From contig JAKSZP010014537.1 in NCBI GenBank assembly GCA_022478985.1, positions 62,001-126,000 of the forward strand: DNA of 64,000 nucleotides. Reading direction: 5' to 3'. The notes under the pieces are model-generated. The model was given only the letters and a program-made list of their open reading frames with translations. It was not told the origin of the DNA and searched no databases. The first letter of the stretch is position 1, and each line of letters begins with the position of its first letter. Made by a program: the position numbers and the translations under genes. The DNA is from Massospora cicadina (Eukaryota; Entomophthoromycota; Entomophthoromycetes; Entomophthorales; Entomophthoraceae). Positions 61,399-64,000 of this stretch are shown here, one piece after another.

Positions 61399-61412
61399 AC
61401 TAATGGCCATCT
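61399..61412. repeat. target-site duplication of the SINE-like insert, 5' side
   Basis: actaatggccatct, exact match to 61251-61264. Confidence 0.8.
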
Positions 61413-61705
61413 GTAAACTTAATTTAAACTATTTATATAGATGATTTAATTGATCTAAAATTGTACAAACTTGCCTTTTTTTAAAACCCATCTATAATAC
61501 TTTATTTACCCTGTTTATTTAGTTGATTTAATTGATTTGATTACTATACATACTTTAACTTATTAATCCCCATATACAATATTTTATTGACGTTATATAT
61601 GTCATATGGCTGGGGTACGTTTAAAATCCAGGCAAGTATAAGATCATACTATGATAAGCTTAAATTATTATGAGTGTGTATTGTTTTTGCATAGTTTGGC
61701 AATAA
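61413..61705. other. AT-rich spacer
   Basis: No gene. The last ~25 bases (agtttggcaataaa) resemble the end of the 68-bp repeat unit that follows, so a degenerate extra unit may lie here. Confidence 0.45.
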
Positions 61706-61803
61706 AATCAACTAAACTAAAATTAATTATCTTAGATGCCAATCAGTAATTTTATTATAGAGTGACCAATAGAAATCAACTAGATCTAAAATGAATTAAT
61801 GTA
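61706..61803 (+). repeat. 68-bp tandem repeat, left part (interrupted by element A)
   Basis: One unit runs from 61706 (aatcaact) to 61773. The next starts at 61774 with the same aatcaact, breaks off at 61803 where element A is inserted, and resumes at 63764-63801. A third aatcaact begins at 63802. The interrupted unit is 30 + 38 = 68 bases, the same period as the first. Units share tcagtaattttattatag/tcagtaattttactatag. Confidence 0.85.
61787..61803. repeat. target-site duplication of element A, 5' side
   Basis: The 17-bp sequence taaaatgaattaatgta is repeated exactly at 63747-63763. Confidence 0.94.
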
Positions 61804-63746
61804 ATGTAACTTTTCTCTTTCCTCTCAGCGTAACTTTACAAGCCAAATTACACAAATTTATAAAACAAATCAAATTTGCCTGTTGTAGTTTCGCTCTGAT
61901 GTCCTTGGATTCTCCGCTGGCTGCTCCAGCATAGGGCAGCGGCGAAACTTCCCCTGCCATTTTCTGTCCAGCAGGAAAACGCGCTAAGACTGGTTCACCC
62001 AGTCATTCCAAACCTATGGGCTGATTTGTTCCGCCCAAGGACCTAGATGCCCACCTTGCTCATACCCAAGCGGTACCTCGCTGCCCCTAGTGCTCCCCTG
62101 GAGCAACATGCGCTATGGCCTAAGGGTCAAATATGGGAAACTATTCCCATACCACGAGTAAGCCATTATCAAAACGGCACAGGTGGTGATGACACCCGCT
62201 GGTTTTATTGATTTCCGCCCCTACAAGGGGGATTTTGACCTTAGCTTCACCTACAAAGCTGATGCTGCCACTGCAGCAACTGTGCCCCTGGTATTCCAGG
62301 GCATCCCTCTCCCCACAACTTGGACTCAGCTCCCAGCGGACACCACTTTGGTGGTTCAGTTTGCTGGCCTGCCCACCCACCTCCCCCCTGAAGTGCTCCA
62401 CCAGGAGTTGATGGACGGTTTGGCAGCCTATGGCTCCAACTCCATCTTACAATTTGTGGTCCCAAATGAGGCCACACGACTTACTGGGACTCAGGCATAT
62501 GCCATGATCAGCCCTGAATTTAATAAAATTGCAGTGTCAATTCCCCATGCACCATTATTCCCTCAGTGCCTGACCATCTGTTTTGGGCCCACATCGAGGG
62601 TGGGCGGACGATCTGTCCATCATGTTTTGAGTTGGACCACTCAAGATGCAAGCACCCCTCCTCAACCACTTCCGGTGGATTAGATGACTCATCCACCAAC
62701 CTCCAATCCGCTGCCCACCCTGTACAATTTCCAGTATGGGACACAATCCTACCTCCCCCACCCCCAAAGCCTGTTGCTGCAGCTGCACCTGCAGCCACCA
62801 ATCAGCCTTCTCCTCACCCCAATGCCATAAATTATTCCTCCAATCAAGCATTGGATTGGATCCCAGTTTGATCCCATGCTTCCTCAAATGAATTGACCAA
62901 ACCTCAACTGTGCGCTGATTCCCCAATCAAATTCAACCAAAACCCATGGGAATTATTGGCTGAAATTAACAAATCAGGTAAGTTCATTGAAGAACCATCT
63001 CTGCAAATCAAGCGGTTCATTAATACAGAATGGGACACCAGATACCCCCCTCAACTTTATACCCCACAGCTAAATGCCAAATCATTTCGCAGTGACCACC
63101 AGCTTGCAGTCAAAGCAACTGCGACACCAGATTGCCATCCCCTGCATAAAGCTATTGCTAAATCAGTAGCGATTCTCACAGGAGGAATTCCACCTCCTGT
63201 TATCCCCGCAACTTTAACTCCAAAAAGTAAAATTATGGTGAACCAGCTATACAAAAACACAAATGATGCTATCCAGAACGTGGCAACTATAGCACGGAAT
63301 CCAAAAGCAAAAATAACCTAAACCAACATTGCCACTTTTGTTAAACTCCCAGACGCCCTCATCAATGCTGAAAATGCTTTAACCAAATATCTCAGTGCCA
63401 TTTATCTAGCTGGCAATTTCCATGAAAGTCCAATTATCAGTGATATTAAACCCTATGCCACAGATGCCCCAACGCCATTACTGTCAGCTGTGAAATGCAC
63501 TCAAATATTGGAGGAAGAAGCTGCTTACAAAGAGGCTGCCAAAGATGAGCCCCCTGACCCCCCTCCCCTTCCACCATGGAGGGATAAGCGGTTTCCGCTG
63601 CCCACCTAGTTGGTTGTTTTTCAATTTTTTTGTTCATTCAATCTGCTCTTTAGGGTGTTTTGTTTGAACCAAGTAGTTATTTTAGTTTTTAGTTAGTTTT
63701 AGTTTTGGTAATGTCCATCCCCTGGTCAGCTTGCCTCAAATAAATA
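61804..63746 (+). mobile_element. ORF1-only LINE derivative, element A (best copy)
   Basis: A 1,943-bp insertion with exact 17-bp TSDs, sitting inside a 68-bp tandem repeat whose period is restored on removal; both ends are therefore certain. The 5' end is atgtaacttttctctttcct. The 3' end is aatgtccatcccctggtcag, then cttgcctcaaataaata. One ORF of ~570 codons occupies 61899-63609. There is no endonuclease or RT coding capacity. The length, 5' end, ORF and 3' end agree with elements B, C and D, so this is a repeated family and not one deletion product. Confidence 0.93.
61899..63609 (+). pseudogene. element A single ORF: gag-like protein with novel C-terminal region
   Basis: The start is ATG 61899 (MSLDSPLAAPA, then TAG where W is expected, then G-S-G), aligned with the ATGs of B and C. 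Regions in order: KDLDAHLAHTQAVPRCP; RYGLRVKYGKLFPYHE; VVMTPAGFIDFRPYKGDFDL; VVQFAGLPTHLPPEVLHQEL; SNSILQFVVPNEATRLTGTQ; SAPDHLFWAHIEGGRTIC. At the knuckle (62614-62655) the order is CPSCFELDHSRCKH, so the last Cys position is His. A Pro/Ala linker follows, then the C-terminal ~250 residues: PWELLAEINKSGKFIEEPS, FRSDHQLAVKATATPDCHPL, KSVAILTGGIPPPVIPATL, VKLPDALINAENALTKYLSA, DIKPYATDAPTPLLSAV. It ends at TAG 63607-63609. There are frameshifts near 62090 and 62545 and stops at about 62159, 62869 and 63312. Role inferred: RNA binding. C-terminal function unknown. Confidence 0.88.
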
Positions 63747-63763
63747 TAAAATGAATTAATGTA
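63747..63763. repeat. target-site duplication of element A, 3' side
   Basis: taaaatgaattaatgta, exact match to 61787-61803. Confidence 0.94.
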
Positions 63764-63830
63764 GATGGCATTCAGTAATTTTACTATAGATTGACCAATT
63801 TAATCAACTATATAAATAAAAATGAGGTAA
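63764..63830 (+). repeat. 68-bp tandem repeat, right part
   Basis: Bases 63764-63801 complete the unit interrupted by element A. A further unit starts at 63802 (aatcaact) and fades by about 63830. Confidence 0.8.
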
Positions 63831-64000
63831 TAATGTCAGACAACTACAAGTCCAATATTGCAATAAGAGTGATTTGGGTATTGATATGTATAAAATTGCC
63901 CAAAAGTCCCTTATCAATTCTCAGTGGTACCTCTCAAAATGGGTTAACCTTTTTATTGACACTTCTCAGTCAAATAGCACGAGTTTGGGCTGTCAGGTTG
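63831..64000. other. terminal AT-rich segment
   Basis: No gene or repeat recognised before the window ends. Confidence 0.5.

Noticed and set aside
62141..62477. Minus-strand open frames over element A
   Set aside because: They overlap the plus-strand gag frame and have no conserved counterpart in B, C or D; they are composition shadows.
63090..63120. SDHQL motif in the ORF1-only protein as an EEP endonuclease active site
   Set aside because: The SDH motif of EEP nucleases needs the preceding N, E, D/N blocks, which are absent; element C has a different sequence at this place (TQHHF).
1..64000. CRISPR arrays, bacterial operons, phage or plasmid features
   Set aside because: No regularly spaced short repeats, no Shine-Dalgarno/ORF packing, and all recognisable proteins are eukaryotic retroelement proteins.

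Overview
The window reads as a retrotransposon graveyard from a eukaryotic nuclear genome. Almost every stretch with coding character is retroelement protein: APE-type LINEs (ORF1 zinc knuckle, EEP endonuclease, reverse transcriptase with F-A-D-D) and Ty3/gypsy LTR elements (retropepsin, RT, RNase H, integrase). I found no host gene, rRNA, bacterial operon or CRISPR. A filamentous fungus, perhaps a basidiomycete, is the best guess: the LINE layout resembles Tad/I-type fungal elements, and one gypsy gag has a Gly-Pro-rich collagen-like segment of a kind I associate with basidiomycete gypsy gags. That assignment is inference. Islands of young LINE DNA are visibly GC-richer than the AT-rich, stop-filled DNA around them.

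Layout. 1-3963: AT-rich decayed DNA with a possible gag relic. 3964-8625: LINE G (minus strand, 5'-truncated) between perfect 17-bp target-site duplications (TSDs). 9456-23539: gypsy element J, interrupted by gypsy element A1 (14392-20799) and by a ~60-bp scrap of a LINE 3' end (10763-10822). 24197-26120: ORF1-only element B (minus). 26254-32328: LINE E, the least decayed element, apparently full length with 15-bp TSDs. 34270-43378: ORF1-only element C, split by LINE F (minus), whose 3' tail was itself hit by ORF1-only element D (minus). 44179-52477: gypsy element L (minus) with ~1.2-kb LTRs. 54278-57490: very old LINE K. 58163-61033: 5'-truncated LINE H with 15-bp TSDs. 61265-61398: a 134-bp tRNA-derived SINE-like insertion with 14-bp TSDs. 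61804-63746: ORF1-only element A, with perfect 17-bp TSDs, inside a 68-bp tandem repeat.

The main discovery candidate is the family formed by A, B, C and D. Each is a ~1.9-kb unit with its own 5' end, one long reading frame (RNA-binding gag-like region with a CCHC knuckle, then a conserved C-terminal region I do not recognise), no endonuclease or RT, and a 3' terminus matching that of the ORF2-bearing LINEs G and H. Three of the four have identifiable TSDs. They look like a fungal counterpart of mammalian HAL1 (half-LINE) elements: non-autonomous, protein-coding, and presumably mobilised by the LINE G/H reverse transcriptase through the shared 3' tail.

Supporting logic runs through the window. 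TSDs give exact element ends, nesting gives relative ages (C before F before D; J before A1), and three different gypsy elements carry nearly the same primer-binding site. All coding regions are broken by stops and frameshifts, many of them TGG-to-TGA/TAG changes, so nothing here except possibly a close relative of LINE E is likely to be active.
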